NCBI GenBank assembly: GCA_027069035.1
Contig: JALXFI010000109.1
Coordinates: forward strand, 1-7,462
Length of the DNA: 7,462 nt
Source: a bacterium
GTDB taxonomy: Bacteria; Desulfobacterota; GWC2-55-46; S146-80; JALXFI01
Direction: 5' to 3'
The notes under the pieces are model-generated. The model did no database searches, was not told the DNA's origin, and saw only the letters and a list, made by a program, of their open reading frames with translations. Below are positions 5,462-7,462 of the stretch, piece by piece. Both the position numbers and the translations under genes were made by a program. Position 1 is the stretch's first letter; each line of letters opens with the position of its first letter.

Positions 5462-6640
5462 TCAATTATCCTTCTTATAAAGCTCAGCAACGGTTTCCAT
5501 AACGGATTTCAGGGGAAGTCCCTTCTCTCTTGCTATTCTCTTACAATCCTCATATTCCGGCTGTACATGGAGATACTTGCCCCTTTCTCCTGAAATCTTT
5601 ATTCTAACCCTGCCATAAGGTGATTCAAATATCTCCTCCCGTCTTACAAGACTATATCTAAAAACCTCGTATGTCCTTAACCCTATTGTGGTTGTCTCCA
5701 AAAATATCGTCCTTATAATCTCATTTTTTACTTCAACCCTGCAAAGTGTCCAGAGAAGAACGGCGGGCCTCAATTTTTTCATATACAAAGGTGTAAGCGT
5801 CACATCAAGCGCACCTTCGTCAAAAAGTCTTTCCATGAGGTTTTCATAGAACATAGGGTTCATATCGTCTATATTGCACTCAACCACAAGAAGTTTCTCC
5901 GTATCAACGCCCGCTCCTGATTTGACAGGGCAACTTCCAAGCATCGTCCTTAAAAGATTTGGCAGGTCTTTAAACTTGGCGTTTCCTGCGCCATAACCTA
6001 CTTTTGCTATCTCCATAGGGGGCATCTCACCGCTTGAAAGGTATGCGACTATGGCCGCCCCTGTAGGAGTGGTAAGTTCCGCTTCAATACCGGAAGGTCT
6101 AACAGGATATCCCTTTAAAATCTCAACCGTTGCAGGGACCGGCACAGGTATAATGCCATGGGCAGATTTTACAAGGCCTGTTCCAAGGGGCAGAGATGAT
6201 GCATAGACACGCTCCACATCAAGTCTTTCAAGCGCCACTGACACACCAACGATATCAACAATGGAATCCACTGCCCCGACCTCATGGAAAACCACGTCTT
6301 CAGGCTTAACACCGTGAACCTTTCCTTCCGCCTCAGCAAGTATCGAGAAGATACCAATGCTTGTCTCTTTTACCTTATTGCTGAGCTTAGATGTCTCTAC
6401 AATGCCCTTTATATCCTTAAAAGACCTGTGCGGATGTCCTTCCTCTTCAACATCAACGATAAAACGTTTCGCAGTGATCCCGTTTTTTTTGACATCTTCG
6501 GTATAAATCCTGTATCCTGAAACATTAAGCTGTTTAAGGGTTTTACTTAGATATTCAACCTCTACACCAACGTCGATAAGTCCGCCAAGCATCATATCTC
6601 CGCTTATGCCTGCAAAACAGTCAAGATAGAGTATCTTCAA
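5462..6640 (-). CDS. larC: Nickel-pincer cofactor biosynthesis protein LarC (DUF111 family)
   Basis: LarC is the CTP-dependent enzyme that inserts nickel into the pyridinium-3,5-bisthiocarboxylate mononucleotide made by LarB and LarE, giving the cofactor of lactate racemase LarA and related racemases and epimerases. The 392-residue product covers both halves of the family: MKILYLDCFAGISGDMMLGG (1-20), FHEVGAVDSIVDIVG (118-132), HGIIPVPVPAT (161-171), ELTTPTGAAIV (188-198), GYGAGNAKFKDLPNLLR (215-231), then VECNIDDMNP (253-262), LTPLYMKKLRPAVLL (282-296) and ETTTIGLRTYEVFRYSLVRRE (315-335). In Lactobacillus the two halves are joined by programmed frameshifting; here the frame is continuous. 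The start is TTG at 6640: a stop codon lies two codons upstream, the conserved N-terminus begins there, and GGAGG (6653-6657) precedes it by 12 nt. It follows the cytochrome gene by 23 bp and may share its transcript. larA, larB and larE are absent from the window. Confidence 0.96.
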   Translation of the reverse strand: MKILYLDCFAGISGDMMLGGLIDVGVEVEYLSKTLKQLNVSGYRIYTEDVKKNGITAKRFIVDVEEEGHPHRSFKDIKGIVETSKLSNKVKETSIGIFSILAEAEGKVHGVKPEDVVFHEVGAVDSIVDIVGVSVALERLDVERVYASSLPLGTGLVKSAHGIIPVPVPATVEILKGYPVRPSGIEAELTTPTGAAIVAYLSSGEMPPMEIAKVGYGAGNAKFKDLPNLLRTMLGSCPVKSGAGVDTEKLLVVECNIDDMNPMFYENLMERLFDEGALDVTLTPLYMKKLRPAVLLWTLCRVEVKNEIIRTIFLETTTIGLRTYEVFRYSLVRREEIFESPYGRVRIKISGERGKYLHVQPEYEDCKRIAREKGLPLKSVMETVAELYKKDN

Positions 6641-6652
6641 GTTCTATTAAAT

Positions 6653-6657
6653 CCTCC
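6653..6657 (-). promoter_or_regulatory. Shine-Dalgarno supporting the TTG start of larC
   Basis: GGAGG on the minus strand lies 12 nt before the TTG at 6640. No in-frame ATG occurs before residue 16, inside the conserved GISGDMM, and an in-frame TAG sits two codons before the TTG. TTG is therefore the only start that keeps the conserved N-terminus. Confidence 0.6.
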
Positions 6658-6663
6658 ATGAAA

Positions 6664-7462
6664 CTACAGTGAAATATCAACCTTTTTAATGGAAACAACG
6701 GGAAGCTTCCAACCATAATATGCCTGAGTTTCTTGAGGAACAAGATAGTAGTCAAGGGATATCTCAATCATGTTAAACCCCTCTTTTTTAAAATAAAAGA
6801 CCTCTTCTCTTCTCTCATCAACCTTAAGGGTCATATCAACAGTATTGCCGTCCTTATCGTAAACCTTTCCGTAAAGTCTCTCACCTAAAAGGATCTTACC
6901 CCCCTTTCCATAACCATATACCTTAAGCCGGACCTGTCTTCCCATAGTGCCGCCAGGAAGATTGTGGCCTGTTCTGTCATTAGAGACTATAATACTCAGC
7001 CTTGTACCTTTGTCACTTTCTGTAATAAAGGCATCAATTGAGGCCGAACCTTTGAGAAAAGAAACGCTGTTTCCCCCTTCAAAACGATGACTCTTTACCC
7101 CTTCTTCAACAGGCATATGGCAGGTCTGGCATTTAATCCCCCTTTTTGCAAAGGAGCTTTTCTTCCAGCTTTTATAAGTTGTCTCAACGAATCTGCCGTT
7201 AACGGCATAATGATGGCAGACCGCACAGAGTTGAGAACCCTCTATCAAGTTTGAACCTTTTTTGTGCGGAAGAATATTCTTTCCTCTATACATAAGCCCC
7301 TCCTGCATCAGCGAAACATCTGCTCCTCCTTCTTTTACGTTGATTAAACCCACAGAGTGACAGGCCTCGCAGGTAACGCCTTCTTCATTAAGTTGAGGGG
7401 CAATATCCGCCATCGGGGCATGACATCTTAGACACTCCTTCTTATCTTTACTCTCCTTAAAC
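6664..7462 (-). CDS. Multiheme c-type cytochrome, C-terminal 265 residues (cut by window end)
   Basis: The frame remains open past ATG 7413 to the window edge, and the upstream stretch encodes another haem site (ECLRCH), so 7413 is an internal methionine and the gene begins outside the window. Four CXXCH sites are visible: CLRCH (7420-7434), CEACH (7357-7371), CAVCH (7213-7227) and CQTCH (7117-7131). The last is followed by MP and then KSHRFEGG, a layout seen in cytochrome c554-like multiheme proteins. Past the haem part, from about residue 120 counted from the 7413 Met, there are no more haem sites. The sequence looks beta-rich, with SNDRTGHNLPGGTMGRQVRLKVYG (144-167), resembling the GHxxPxG segment in C-terminal beta domains of some multiheme cytochromes. 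Such proteins are exported and carry electrons in the periplasm or at the surface; the signal peptide would be beyond the edge. The electron partner is not identifiable. Confidence 0.87.
   Translation of the reverse strand, partial: FKESKDKKECLRCHAPMADIAPQLNEEGVTCEACHSVGLINVKEGGADVSLMQEGLMYRGKNILPHKKGSNLIEGSQLCAVCHHYAVNGRFVETTYKSWKKSSFAKRGIKCQTCHMPVEEGVKSHRFEGGNSVSFLKGSASIDAFITESDKGTRLSIIVSNDRTGHNLPGGTMGRQVRLKVYGYGKGGKILLGERLYGKVYDKDGNTVDMTLKVDERREEVFYFKKEGFNMIEISLDYYLVPQETQAYYGWKLPVVSIKKVDISL

Noticed and set aside
6624..6660. Short minus-strand frame ATG-GAG-GAT (12 codons) overlapping the larC start
   Set aside because: It is formed by the larC ribosome site and first codons read in another frame. 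There is no ribosome site of its own and no sign of a leader-peptide design.

Overview
The window is a stretch of bacterial chromosome at moderate GC. Every gene I can support lies on the minus strand, so transcription runs from base 7462 towards base 1. The content suggests an anaerobic Gram-negative bacterium of the Nitrospirota/Desulfobacterota kind: a multiheme c-type cytochrome, a nickel-pincer cofactor enzyme (LarC), a type IV pilus/type II secretion ATPase with MshEN domains, and frequent ATA and AGG codons. This placement is inference; no rRNA or lineage marker is present.

Layout in transcription order: (1) 7462-6664, the C-terminal part of a multiheme cytochrome c, open at the window edge, with four visible CXXCH haem sites. 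(2) 6640-5462, larC, starting at TTG only 23 bp after the cytochrome gene. (3) 5461-5060, a 402-bp non-coding gap holding one copy of a structured repeat (copy B) and a small CAGA-rich hairpin. (4) 5059-4307, a yebC-family gene. (5) 4306-4088, a 219-bp gap holding the second repeat copy (copy A). (6) 4087-1, a compact run ruvC-ruvA-ruvB-queH-pilB/gspE-like ATPase with gaps of 48, 11, 19 and 30 bp, probably one operon. The ATPase gene is cut by base 1 and lacks its catalytic C-terminal half.

RuvA, RuvB and RuvC form the Holliday-junction branch migration and resolution complex, and a YebC-family gene beside ruvC is a common bacterial arrangement. QueH performs the last step of queuosine tRNA modification. 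The ATPase would power pilus extension or secretion and carries a good match to the cyclic-di-GMP-binding MshEN motif. LarC makes the nickel-pincer cofactor of lactate racemase-type enzymes, but no larA, larB or larE is in view.

The genes are ordinary families. The least explained item is the pair of same-orientation repeats of about 150 bp that bracket yebC. Each is a nested palindrome plus a small hairpin with an identical loop, each lies just downstream of a stop codon, and paired substitutions between the copies preserve two base pairs. This looks like a dispersed palindromic element (MITE- or REP/BIME-like) or a structured 3'-UTR element. I see no defence system, CRISPR array, tRNA, rRNA or transposase gene.
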